NCBI RefSeq assembly: GCF_037975245.1
Contig: NC_092579.1
Location: forward strand, 23,543,166 to 23,607,165
Source: Apostichopus japonicus
Lineage: Eukaryota; Echinodermata; Holothuroidea; Aspidochirotida; Stichopodidae
DNA length: 64,000 bases
Reading direction: 5' to 3'
Numbering within the stretch: position 1 is the first letter of the stretch; every line of letters starts with the position of its first letter. The notes beneath the pieces are model-generated. The model had not been told where the DNA came from, ran no database searches, and saw only the letters and a program-made list of their open reading frames with translations. The translations under genes were made by a program, and so were the position numbers. Of the stretch, positions 1 to 41,266 are shown piece after piece.

Positions 1-38
1 GTTGTGGGGAGACAGGTAAGTGAGGAGCGAAGTAAATA
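1..38. repeat. Right end of a fold-back MITE, cut by window edge
   Basis: The first 38 bases match the right terminal repeat of the MITE at 19477-19892 with about two differences (GTTGTGGGGAGACAGGTAAG, then GAGCGAAGTAAAT). The rest of the copy would lie before position 1, inside the Smurf intron after exon 6. Confidence 0.75.
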
Positions 39-387
39 AGTGAGAATATATTTAACACATCTCAGAGTGCTGTGTCTCTCATTCACCATAACTAACATAA
101 TACAAATATTAAGTATTTGACACAAAACTTCATAAATTGACATTCCTTGTTAAATCTTGCCCACAACAACAACACACACACACAGAATCACAGATACCAA
201 GAAATAATCATAAATCTATGCAACTGTAGGTACAAAAACACTGCTGTCTCCAATAAAGGTGACTAGCAAAACAAGGTAAGCAGATCTCTGTATTAAAGAT
301 ATACACAAAATAAACAAACACCGACAAGGAAATAATTGTTCAGTCTGGATTGGGCACAAACAAATGGGAAGAAATGTTTGTTTTTTA

Positions 388-30641
<30,254 letters not shown>

Positions 30642-31368
30642 TTTGTTTGACTACATGCGAAAGTCTTGTATTTTGTCGCCTGTACTTCGCGACAGTCGAC
30701 AATGTATTGTGGTAGCAGTCTAGACCTATGGCACTGTGTGCATGCTGTTGTGTTCGATAAGCGTTGCACTAGCTGTGTACATTTGGTAGCCAATGCGAAA
30801 TGTATGCTATGTACGTAGTATTGTGGAATTGACCTGTCAGAATTATTGCCGGGTAGCTTTATAGTCTGGTAACCTAATTATACGGCTTGCATATTTTCGT
30901 TGTTACAGATTAATCAATAACATAATTGTATTCGTATGAACATTAAATTAGTTCAAAAAGGTTTTCATTTTAATATTATTGCTTAAAATAATGAAAACTG
31001 TATTAAAATTTGCAAAAATGACTAATTTAGCCAACTAACTGGCGCAGAACGCTGTCGCTGTTGAGTGAAAGTGCAAATTATGTTCTGGATCCTTGTCTCT
31101 TAGACAAAACGTCATATTTATTGTCGGCGCGTCGAAGGAAGTAGTCTGGTTTAAATGTCTGTACGAGCAATTTCGGAAGCTAACTTCCGCGAAGGCATAT
31201 GCAATTTCCAAAAGGACGGTATAAGTTTACCGGAGTAAATTTACAGTTGCCCAGTTTACACCCTTCGTAAATGGAGGCTAGTGAACCATGAATCCAAGGG
31301 GAACGGAACTTCGTATACTGCGCCCCACCCAGTGCCTCGCTAGTTCACTAACCCGCTACTCATGAGCG
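30642..31368. other. Upstream region of Smurf (promoter/5' UTR expected)
   Basis: No gene is visible. The 150 bp immediately upstream of the Smurf ATG has several CG dinucleotides (for example CGCCTGTACTTCGCGACAGTCGAC on the plus strand at 30676-30699) in an otherwise CpG-poor region, which fits a 5' UTR or core promoter, but I find no definite TATA box or initiator. Confidence 0.4.
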
Positions 31369-31376
31369 GTACTGCC

Positions 31377-31739
31377 CAAGGGCGTAGGAACCGGGGTGGG
31401 GCGCCAGCCCCCTCCCCATTGAAAAATATGGGGGCGGAAGTATCATTCCGCCCCCACCCCCGGTTCGCTAGTCAGAAAACCCCTTTTCCATTTCCAAATG
31501 AGAAAAAAAATCTCATTTGGAGCACCAAATTGCATCTAGGGCCAGGTGAAAATGCAAAATTATTTAAAAAATGTAGTGGGTGTTGAAGTGTGCTATATTG
31601 CACCAAATTGCATCTGAGGCCACCTGGAAATGCAAAAAAAAATCCAAAGAGGTGGGGGCACCCCCTCCCCTTAGACCCCTCCCCGGGCCGGCCATCAGTC
31701 TTCAGCCCCCCCACTCAAAAGTACCTTCCTTCGCCACTG
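31377..31739. mobile_element. hAT-like MITE, CGTAGGAA family, copy A (363 bp)
   Basis: It starts CAAGGGCGTAGGAAC and ends TTCCTTCGCCACTG, inverted repeats of each other, and is bounded by a perfect 8-bp duplication GTACTGCC (31369-31376 and 31740-31747). The ends are followed by G-rich and C-rich tracts. The inside has two related blocks reading CACCAAATTGCATCT. Its sibling is at 44241-44607. Open frames across it are products of the repeat, not genes. Confidence 0.95.
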
Positions 31740-31867
31740 GTACTGCCATATTCAAGATATTCAGATATAGTACTCTAAACTATTAGTCCAAACCTAAGTT
31801 TCTGCCATGCATGAATCAGTGGCGGTATTTAACCAGAACTAGTAGGAATTCGTAGGAGGGGAGAAGT

Positions 31868-32437
31868 GGCGTAGCCACGGGGGGGGGGGCAGGGGAGGCA
31901 GATTCCCCCTCCCCACAGAAATTATTGGGGACGCGATGGGCGACGGTGAAAAATCAAAGTGAGCAAAAAAAAATCCAAATGTACTTGATCCTGGGGGACG
32001 GGGCCGATGATGGGGAAGGAGGGGGAAGTACTAAAGAGGATGTAATGAACGGACACCTCAAAAATATCAGCGCTACGCGCGCGGTTGCAGTGTCTCTCTG
32101 AGTGGCCATATATTTGCATTCACATAAAGTTTTTTTTTTCAATATGTGTTATAACCGGATGTTTTTCGACCGCGCAGGCGCGCACATTATTTTTTTCGCT
32201 TTTTTTCCCAAAAGTTGGTCAAGTTTTTGAACCAAAAAAAGGGAAATTTTAGTACGCGAATGAAGTTTAAAAACTGGAATTGATAGCACCATTTTGCAAC
32301 TAATCCCTTTTCGTAAAACATTTTATTAACCGCTCTCCTTATACCCCTTCCCGAGGACGGCGATCCACCGCTATGTGCCTAAAATGGGGACAGAAAGTTG
32401 ACTTTGCCCCCCCCCAAAAAAAAACTGGCTACGCTCA
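31868..32437. mobile_element. Probable decayed MITE with CGTAGCCA ends
   Basis: AGTGGCGTAGCCACGGGGGG at the left and CCCC...ACTGGCTACGCTCATG at the right form inverted ends like those of the element at 34244-34538. No clean target duplication is visible, so the exact bounds are uncertain and it may be a composite. Confidence 0.5.
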
Positions 32438-33416
32438 TGCAAGAGAGGGTGGCGAGCGAGTGGCCGCTTGAAAGCTAGAGGGGAGGAGTGATAAACGGGA
32501 CTAGCCAGGAGTATGTTTGTTACCCCCCCCCCCCCTTTCAATTTCGATGAAGCACAAGTTCAAACATTTTAAGGAAAAGCAGACATTTGGCCGTTAAATA
32601 GTCGAAATTTTCTATGTCCCACGTGGTCCACGTTGGCATTTGCAAAACCAAAATTCTCTAGGGGAAAATCCAGACCCGACCGGGTGACTCCCCTCTCATT
32701 GCTTCAAACCGTTAGCTTCCTGAGTCACTGTTCCCAAAATACCACACGGTCGATGTGACAGCTAGCTATATGACAAGGGACGGATTGACCGACCTATCGG
32801 TTTCCCGGCTCGGAACCGGTGCGTCACTTAATAGTTTCATTGACATTTTCAGCGGTGATGTCGCCAAAACATTTCAATCTTGGAGGGGGGGGGGGCACAG
32901 GGAAGGCACAATGTTTTTTGTAAATGCCGTCCTGGTGGAGGTAGCCCCCCCCCCCCCTCCCCCTTTGAGAAATTTGTTATTAATTAAGTCCTTAGATGCA
33001 ATCTAGTGCTATATTTTGCAAGTTGAAGTAACTTTATGTTCAAGAAATTTCGGATTTAGTCTGTCCGATAATTATGTTTTTAATTCAGGCGGATAAGACA
33101 GTGATACAAAAAATGGAAATTATCCCTTTTAGCTTTGATAATTTTTTTGAATAATTAAGGGTCATAAGATGCAATTTGGTGCTATCTGGTGATCAAATCA
33201 ATGATGAGAGAACAAAAAGATGATTTTCGATTGAATGGTTGGGCGGAAAGAAGTTTTAACTCATGAACATAACACGTTTCGTCATTTTCAAAAAAAGTTT
33301 TTGTTTGAGTATTTGTTTTTAACACTACAAATCGCACCTGGGGAGGGAATGGCGGGACGGCACGTGCCCCCTTCCCTCTGGCCACCCTTGCCGTCGCCAC
33401 TGGTTTTTAGTCTCAA
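32438..33416. other. G/C-homopolymer-rich repeat remnants
   Basis: No gene seen. The stretch contains C runs (32523-32536, 32946-32957), G runs (32883-32893) and a possible MITE right end CCGTCGCCACTG at about 33393-33404. It appears to be a patchwork of decayed elements of the neighbouring family. Confidence 0.45.
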
Positions 33417-33667
33417 TGGTATGTATGTACGTATGTATATTAGATCCTCCTGCAAGCAGGAACTCGCGAAGACGCCTCATTGGATTATCAAAGCCGCAAG
33501 CTGACCGAAGTCAGTCTGTAACATTCATATTTAACGTCCATGATTATGAATTGTTAATTGTCAACAACCCTGTAACTGGATGGACGACATACATTAATCT
33601 TGTAGTGACTCGAACCGGGGACCTTATGATTGGGAGGCACCGGCGTTAACCACTGAGCTAACACTCC
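33417..33667 (-). repeat. tRNA-derived SINE, apparently full length
   Basis: On the minus strand the head reads GGAGTGTTAGCTCAGTGG (A box) and, about 45 nt later, GGTTCGAGTCA (B box). The body follows with ACTTCGGTCAGCTTGCGGC, TTCCTGCTTGCAGGAGGATC, and the tail is an ACAT/ACGT-type simple repeat ending near 33417. The truncated relative at 13236-13347 shares body and tail, confirming a dispersed family. Confidence 0.85.
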
Positions 33668-34243
33668 AGGTGACCCGAGGTGAATCGGGTATGCGAAAAG
33701 ATCATCCTTTTCCTGCTTGGCAAAACGTAAGCCTATAAATTGTACAATTTATAATTTATCAAATTTAAAAAAGTGAATGTTCACCTTCCTTCCAAGGGGA
33801 GGGAATTATTTCTCATATGAAGGCCCAGTTGAATGTTTATACCGACGTCGCTCTGTAAAGGGGGCGCAATCATCTTATTTGTATTGGAGGTGGGAGACAA
33901 GATGTTATGCCATCCAGGCCGGGAGATTGTCTACTGGGGAGTGGTGGCCCTTTCCCCTTTTTGAGAAATTTTAGTACTGGAGTGATGCTATAATTCTATG
34001 ATTTTTTTAAAAATAGTTTTGAAGAATGTTCGAGCTCCTTAGGTGGTATCGCACATACATGTTAAGTATTTAATGTACATTTCACTACGATCTTTGTAAT
34101 ATTCATTTCCGAGTCTTTAATTTAAGATGTTTTTTATTTTTATGCAAATTGATCTATTTAATGATTAGGAACTTGTTGATTTAATAGAATAACCTTATGT
34201 TATAAACGATACATCCAACAAAGTGCGATACTGTGGGTTATCA

Positions 34244-34538
34244 CAGGCGCGTAGCCAAGGGGGGGGGGGCGAAGGAGGCAGCCGCCCCCCCCCTTGAGCA
34301 TATTTAAAAAAATTGTTTTTAATGTTTTTATGATATCGCTAGTATTTTCAAAAGAGAAAATGCTAAGATGCACTTACAAGGCCTGGGAAGTGCCATTTCC
34401 AGCGATCTGGGAAGCATTTTTAGCTTAAATTTTCTTGTACGCTTCGCGCCAACTCATGGTGGCGCTAGGCTTAGATAGTTTGCAATGCCGAATCTACAGT
34501 GTCGCCCCTCCCATGGCATATTCCTGGCTACGCGCATG
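34244..34538. mobile_element. hAT-like MITE, CGTAGCCA family (295 bp)
   Basis: The ends are CAGGCGCGTAGCCAAGG and CCTGGCTACGCGCATG, and a perfect 8-bp duplication GGTTATCA flanks it (34236-34243 and 34539-34546). A G tract and a C tract lie just inside the left end. The interior is AT-rich and non-coding. Terminal layout parallels the CGTAGGAA family, so the two are probably mobilised by related transposases. Confidence 0.92.
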
Positions 34539-34546
34539 GGTTATCA

Positions 34547-37211
34547 AATCTCTTTTCCCGCTCTCTTTCTCTCTCTCTTTCCGTTTCCTTCAACAACAAC
34601 AAAAAGGCTATGAAAGCTACATTTTGTGTTTGGCCCTTGTATACCTATTTACGTGAAAAGATAAAAGTAATTGAATAGTTCTTATGCTCCTTTAAGCCTC
34701 CTTAATATATGCGAGCTAGATAAAAAAAACAATTGAATAATCCTAAAAGATCCTAAATTTAATGTAATGTTGTGTTGCTTCCTTTGCACACCCTGAAGTT
34801 TTCGCTTAGGCTCAATTTCCAACTACAATTGGTAGATAAAAGTATTGTGTGTTAATGCACCGTTAGCGTCCCTCATGTGATTCCAGCAGATTGTACCAAA
34901 TTTCAACACAAACCGCAGCTTTCCATTTAGTATATGAGTCGTACGTAGAGCAATGCCTATACGCTTTATACTTATTCGGTCGGTATACGTACGTCAATTT
35001 CACTTAACTTAAACTTCAGTTGATAAAACGGAAAATCTGTAAGGTAATTAACACCGAGGAAGAAATGTACCAACATCAGCCCCTCTCTCTCTTCCTTCCG
35101 GCAAGAGAGAGCATACCTTAGCATAAGAAGAATTCCATATCAAGGTGTGAAAGAAAGAAATAAAAGTTAGTTAAAATGTTACTGAAGCTTAGTTAGGTTA
35201 ATTAGTTTGAATTGATATAGTTAGTTGAGTACAGTAAAGTTGATACGAGCTAGTCTAACTTTTCTGTCTTGTCTAGTCCAGTCCAGTCAGTAATCTAGTT
35301 GAGCAAACCAATTGAGTCACATGAATGTCTGCCACCGTCGCGAGTTCGATGCAACTAACTATGGACTCAAAAAAAGCCCATATTGGAAGTGATCATCTCC
35401 ACTAAAGACTATACAAATGATATGAGAGTAATTAACTAATTCTCATGCGTTCGATCAGGCAAGCCCAGGCCCACACCACCGTCTTCGTTGCTATGGTTAT
35501 AGTTACTGTCTAGAGTTGATTGGTTAGAACATGTCGTCAGTGTTTCGTCACTGTATACTCATGTGAAAGTAAAAGCAACAAAACAAAAATGGAGGAAAGG
35601 AACACAAAATCGTTCTCTCTCCCTCCCTTACGTCTACATTACAGTGTTGGATGATGCGCTCCGCTGAAAATGAATTCCTCTCAGAAATATCATGCAAAAG
35701 CTCCAGCTGATATGGCTCTAGTGGCGAATACACAATCCGAGGGCGCTACACAAGAACATGAATAGTGGTAACGTGACATCATGCAAGTGTAACAAGCAAA
35801 AACAAACTTCGGAAGGCAATTATTTGAGGAGTGGATCAGCGTAGATAGAAGGGCACATGAATAATGTATTAAGAAAAAAAAATCATATAAGCCAGAGGGA
35901 AAACCTCCCAGTGGTTACTTGCTTTTAAAAACATTACATATGTAGCACTAGAGTAGTTTGCAAGCTTTCCCTAACTGAAGTTCAAACTGCATGTACCATA
36001 ACCGACGAACGTCACCTACAAGTACTACAGCGAGGAGGTTCTACTGCATACGGAGTAAGTCAAATCAGCATAAGTTTCACATCTTCACTGAGACGTTATC
36101 TTTAGAAAGTTCATAGGATTTGACTTCTGCAAACCTTAAAATGAGGTTTTAACCTATAACAAATTATGGAGCAACTTTACTTATCCCTTGGGTAATCTGC
36201 CATGCATATATAATCTCTTATGAAGGTAAAGTTTTCAAGATAGAGTACTTTTGTAATTTGGACCTCTGCTGACCCAGCATGACATTTGACCTCCACCCAA
36301 AATAATGGGGTTCTTTTATTCACTATAAGCAAGACACATGCCAAACATGTGCTATGTGATGTATTCTATCTTGACATATTGTGTTATATGAGGTTAGAGT
36401 TTATAAGACTTTACAGAGTGTAACCTTTGATGACCCCAAATCACCTTTGAGGCCCCCCCCCCCCAAAAAAGGGTTCTTGTAATAATTATGGGGGAGCCAC
36501 ATGCTAAATGAGAACTGCAGAGGTTACCTTACTGGAGATATCTTGTTTACAAGCTAGTTACAAGGATTTCAAGTTTTGACCCTTGGTGACCTTAAATGAA
36601 CTCTGACCTACACCAAGCTGGGTGCAAACGTTATAATTTTGAAGTTATCATGTTTAAATGATTTTCAGACACCCGTTGACCCCTTTTGACCTCTACCAAT
36701 TTCAATCATGTGGCATCTATCTACCAAGTATGACATTGATTCAACTTGTGGTTGATGAGATACACTTTTACAAGCTGTTTTTTACTGTTTCCCATTAAGC
36801 CCAAATATGAACTAAATCGGACATACTGTTGAAGAGATATTGAGAGTTTAGGAATTTTATGTTAAGCCTGGCCCACTCATAAATATTCATGAGATGGGAA
36901 CTACAAACAATTGGGCACATCTGCACATCATGGGGGCATCTACCTACCAAACGTGACATTGATCAAGTTGTGCTTGTTGAGATATCATGCTTACAAGCTG
37001 ACCGTCACAAACACACACCCATACACCCGTCAGCACAAAGGTTACTGAGCCTTCGGCATTGTTACCAAAAACTGCAATGTATCCCCTTCTACTGTAAATA
37101 AAATGTCGCCATGGTTACTAAACTTGGTTACACAAATGACTGATATATAATTCTCTTTTAACATAGCCAATAAAGAGACAGAGTAGACAGGTAAGTCATC
37201 CTTATTTATTT
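34547..37211. other. Mostly non-coding interval with degenerate GACC repeats
   Basis: Apart from the possible exon at 35632-35745, this interval shows no gene. From about 36220 to 37080 it is made of a diverged repeat with recurring TTTGACCTC, CCAAATATGA.AT, TTTACAAGCT and a CA-rich end, similar to blocks at 43.0-43.4, 47.5-47.7 and 54.0-54.85 kb. Confidence 0.6.
35632..35745 (-). CDS. Possible isolated exon, function unknown
   Basis: Between acceptor TTCTTGTGTAG and donor GTAGAC|GTAAGG lies an open 114-nt segment (38 codons, phase 0 at both ends). It begins RPRIVYSPLEPYQLELL and ends with ERIIQHCNVD. The opening faintly recalls the start of a homeodomain helix 1 region (basic arm, then a helix), but the match is too weak to name. 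No neighbouring exon in compatible phase was found, and it does not fit the phase-1 chain of the receptor gene to the right. It may be chance. Confidence 0.25.
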
Positions 37212-37215
37212 ATTC

Positions 37216-38605
37216 TGAAGCAAACCGCGGATTGCGGGGGAAATTACCGGATTTAGGGTCCTACGCTTCGAACTCATAAGTCTTAATTCGGGGAACAAAC
37301 TATACTTGACCTATGACAAATATTCACAGAACCTATGCCCAAACTGTGACATATTAATACACAAATACAATTAAAGACTCAATAATAGTATCCTGCAATA
37401 CGACATACAGTAGCACTCGTACAATACAGTATAAAAATGTATAAAGTGTATCAAGAATAATGTAAAATGAACATTATGAAATAAACTGCATAAATAATAT
37501 TAAACGTTTGCCAACAGGCGAGGAATTTTGACACCTTCGTAATGGTCAGGGCAACACATGCCGCTGCAACTCATTATAGGCCTTTTCACCATACTGTTCC
37601 TAGACAGCAGGAATTTTCACCTCCTGAACCCACAAACTCTCAAAGAGACTTGGCACTCCATAGTAACAATTATGTTCAAGATACAAAATACAAATACGTA
37701 CACTCTTTACACTGCGAGTAGTACAATACTCAAATACAGGTACAATAAATCATCTTTCAAAACCACTGAACTGTCAATACAGTACAATACACTTTCAATT
37801 ACTTTCTGTATACTTCACGTAACTGTTAATAACTCTCTGGATATAAACTCAACCTAACCGATACTGTCACTCTACAGTAAAGTATAAAAGTACGCAATAC
37901 TACTAGCACCCATGTGCTTAACAATACACAACCACTGATCTACACAGTGTACACAACACACCCTATAAACCCATAGGACCAAGGTCCAAATACACAACCT
38001 AACATACGTACTTTGTACAGTGAAGTACAACCTAGCCAGAGGGGCAACAATTACAACACAACAACTCAATCAACTTACAATAAGGGTACGTACGGCATTT
38101 AACAATAACAATATGTATGACTTAAACTCTTACTATACTGAAGTCAGCTCGCTCGCGAATAATAAGACGAAGGAGACTCTTCGCTCGCGGTACAGGAAGC
38201 TCGCGGACATCAAGAAACTCCATCTCTCGCCAGCTCGCTATATACTATAGTAGGTCCGCCATCTTGGTAACCAGCGACTTCGAGCCAGAAGTCAAACCAT
38301 CCAAAAACCTGAGGCATCCTGCCTCTGAGAAGGGTGACATCTCCTCACGGACTCCAGATAATAAGGATACAGGTAAACTCTGGGCTATTGACGACCCAAG
38401 ATTAATTAAATATGACCAAAATTATGAAAGGGATAACGAGGCGATGCCCCGGAGCTCTGCAGGGACGATGTTCGCCATACAACAACGTATTCAGAACTGA
38501 AGAATACACGAGGAAACAACTAACGCTACAAACTGGCTATTACGAACTATTACGTAAGACATGCTAATACAACGGGTGCACACAACAAAATTTCACTTTG
38601 CTACA
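37216..38605 (-). repeat. 3' LTR (1390 bp)
   Basis: Left copy in window coordinates. It lacks a 175-bp segment present in the other LTR after CGAACTCATAAGT. On the minus strand it contains CCAAGATGGCGG (YY1-like) at about 38249-38260 next to TATA-like TATAGTATATAG. Confidence 0.92.
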
Positions 38606-38816
38606 AGTTTCCCGCAATTAATGACATATGACCTCACTGTCATTAATGAAAACAAAATACAAGAAATTTTGTGAAACAGTGAAAATACAATATGTGATAA
38701 ACCTGAACGGTTCCCCGCTGTACCGGCAGTACAGAAACAACTACAAACATGAATTAACAAAATAAATGATGAGAATGCAACAAAAAGTCAAGCCGTCATC
38801 CCACTTCTGACACCAT
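38606..38816 (-). other. LTR element interior (211 bp) with primer-binding site
   Basis: The whole interior is non-coding. The primer-binding site is at 38798-38815. The opposite end, on the minus strand, reads AATTGCGGGAAACT just before the 3' LTR and is a weak polypurine tract. Confidence 0.88.
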
Positions 38817-40381
38817 TGAAGCGAACCGCGGATTGCGGGGGAAATTACCGGATTTAGGGTCCTACGCTTCGAACTCATAAGTTATCAATGAGGAGGCAAG
38901 AGTTTTCTTGCGTTGAAACAACGGCTGACTTTTTATTACAAACTCTACAATAATATGAAAATATACAAATGAAGAATAAGTCATGACACATGACAATATA
39001 AAATGGCTTTATATAATAAATGGCTTAAGGGTCTCTTTACTCTTATTTAAACTCTGTCTTAATTCGGGGAACAAACTATACTTGACCTATGACAAATATT
39101 CACAGAACCTATGCCCAAACTGTGACATATTAATACACAAATACAATTAAAGACTCAATAATAGTATCCTGCAATACGACATACAGTAGCACTCGTACAA
39201 TACAGTATAAAAATGTATAAAGTGTATCAAGAATAATGTAAAATGAACATTATGAAATAAACTGCATAAATAATATTAAACGTTTGCCAACAGGCGAGGA
39301 ATTTTGACACCTTCGTAATGGTCAGGGCAACACATGCCGCTGCAACTCATTATAGGCCTTTTCACCATACTGTTCCTAGACAGCAGGAATTTTCACCTCC
39401 TGAACCCACAAACTCTCAAAGAGACTTGGCACTCCATAGTAACAATCATGTTCAAGATACAAAATACAAATACGTACACTCTTTACACTGCGAGTAGTAC
39501 AATACTCAAATACAGGTACAATAAATCATCTTTCAAAACCACTGAACTGTCAATACAGTACAATACACTTTCAATTACTTTCTGTATACTTCACGTAACT
39601 GTTAATAACTCTCTGGATATAAACTCAACCTAACCGATACTGTCACTCTACAGTAAAGTATAAAAGTACGCAATACTACTAGCACCCATGTGCTTAACAA
39701 TACACAACCACTGATCTACACAGTGTACACAACACACCCTATAAACCCATAGGACCAAGGTCCAAATACACAACCTAACATACGTACTTTGTACAGTGAA
39801 GTACAACCTAGCCAGAGGGGCAACAATTACAACACAACAACTCAATCAACTTACAATAAGGGTACGTACGGCATTTAACAATAACAATATGTATGACTTA
39901 AACTCTTACTATACTGAAGTCAGCTCGCTCGCGAATAATAAGACGAAGGAGACTCTTCGCTCGCGGTACAGGAAGCTCGCGGACATCAAGAAACTCCATC
40001 TCTCGCCAGCTCGCTATATACTATAGTAGGTCCGCCATCTTGGTAACCAGCGACTTCGAGCCAGAAGTCAAACCATCTAAAAACCTGAGGCATCCTGCCT
40101 CTGAGAAGGGTGACATCTCCTCACGGACTCCAGATAATAAGGATACAGGTAAACTCTGGGCTATTGACGACCCAAGATTAATTAAATATGACCAAAATTA
40201 TGAAAGGGATAACGAGGCGATGCCCCGGAGCTCTGCAGGGACGATGTTCGCCATACAACAACGTATTCAGAACTGAAGAATACACGAGGAAACAACTAAC
40301 GCTACAAACTGGCTATTACGAACTATTACGTAAGACATGCTAATACAACGGGTGCACACAACAAAATTTCACTTTGCTACA
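38817..40381 (-). repeat. 5' LTR (1565 bp)
   Basis: Right copy in window coordinates, complete. It carries 175 bp (about 38882-39056) that are absent from the other LTR, and the same CCAAGATGGCGG motif (minus strand) near 40025-40036. Confidence 0.92.
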
Positions 40382-41032
40382 ATTCATTCATCGATTCTCA
40401 AGGTGGAATGATTGGGACCTTGATTACACTTGGAATACACAACCTTCATTAACTTAACAATTACTTGGTGATGATATGCGTTGTCTTCCTTCCATGCTAA
40501 CGGCTTTCCTAATCATTCTGCTGTAAACATAAGTTACTTCTCAAAGAATACTGATGTTAATGGCAGCAACACATACATAATACTGTAACCTGGTGTGATC
40601 TTTTCATTTTCTGTTTCATTAAGTAAGGGAGAAAAAAAGAAGTAGAAGAAAGAGAAAATTCTATACTTGCATACATACAGACCTTGCATCACTTCTAGTA
40701 TAAAGTTAAAAATAAATTGTGATTTTCATTTGAAATTGTTATTTCATTATTGGCATGTCCAATTCTTGATATTTAAATTCTTTGTCCAAACTATAAATAA
40801 CGTAAGATATAATGTATAACTCAATAAAAAGCTAAAAGAATGTTGATAAAAGAGAAAAAGAAAATCTACAGAGAGAATGTACTTATTACCTTGTAAAACT
40901 AAAGTACTGTAGCCTTTTAATGGACAGATTTGCTCAAGTACAATAAATAAAGAAAATATTGCATTAGATGGGAACATTTCTTAAAGGTCTATGGACACCT
41001 ATATAGGAACAACATTGTCCTAATCACTCTAA

Positions 41033-41266
41033 AGCCTGGGTCACATCTGCGCGATTCAACACGCGATTCAACTCGCAACTAAAATCACGCGAATCAGAAA
41101 AGTTGCTTCAAAGAAGTTGCGCTGATTAAGACATTGCTCTATTGCAAATCGACGGCGCAACTTTTATTGCGCAACAAGTTGATACCCGTGTCTAACTACG
41201 CGATTCAACCTTCAATTGTATTGCGAGTTGAATCGCGTGTTGAATCGCGCAGATGTGACCCGGGCT
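41033..41266. mobile_element. Harbinger-like hairpin MITE (234 bp)
   Basis: The ends AGCCTGGGTCACATCTGCGC and its near-perfect reverse complement form about 46-bp inverted repeats with one mismatch, containing the internal repeat GCGATTCAAC. TAA on both sides (41030-41032, 41267-41269) fits the 3-bp TWA target duplication of PIF/Harbinger elements. Non-coding, with further GCGCAAC repeats inside. Confidence 0.85.

Larger units (their letters stand above)
37216..40381 (-). mobile_element. Non-autonomous LTR retrotransposon (TRIM/LARD-like), tRNA-Leu primed
   Basis: Two direct repeats, 37216-38605 and 38817-40381, each start TGAAGC and end GCTACA and flank only 211 bp. A 4-bp target duplication ATTC is present at 37212-37215 and 40382-40385. 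On the minus strand, one base after the 38817 end of the right repeat, lies TGGTGTCAGAAGTGGGAT (38798-38815), the complement of a tRNA-Leu 3' end. This makes the right repeat the 5' LTR and sets the orientation. No gag or pol remains. The LTRs differ by three substitutions that I can see plus one indel, so the insertion is young. Small open frames repeated in both LTRs are not genes. Confidence 0.92.

Noticed and set aside
31362-31786. Several overlapping proline/glycine-rich frames
   Set aside because: Generated by the G and C tracts of the hAT-like MITE; the same frames appear in its second copy at 44.4 kb.
33606-33667. Possible functional tRNA gene (minus strand)
   Set aside because: A and B boxes are present, but the acceptor stem is not paired and the sequence continues into a dispersed body and ACAT tail, so it is a SINE head.
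38020-40276. Pairs of identical 65-99 codon frames around 37.5-38.5 and 39.3-40.3 kb
   Set aside because: They lie inside the two LTRs and are duplicated because the LTRs are; no homology to gag, pol or host proteins and overlapping frames on both strands.
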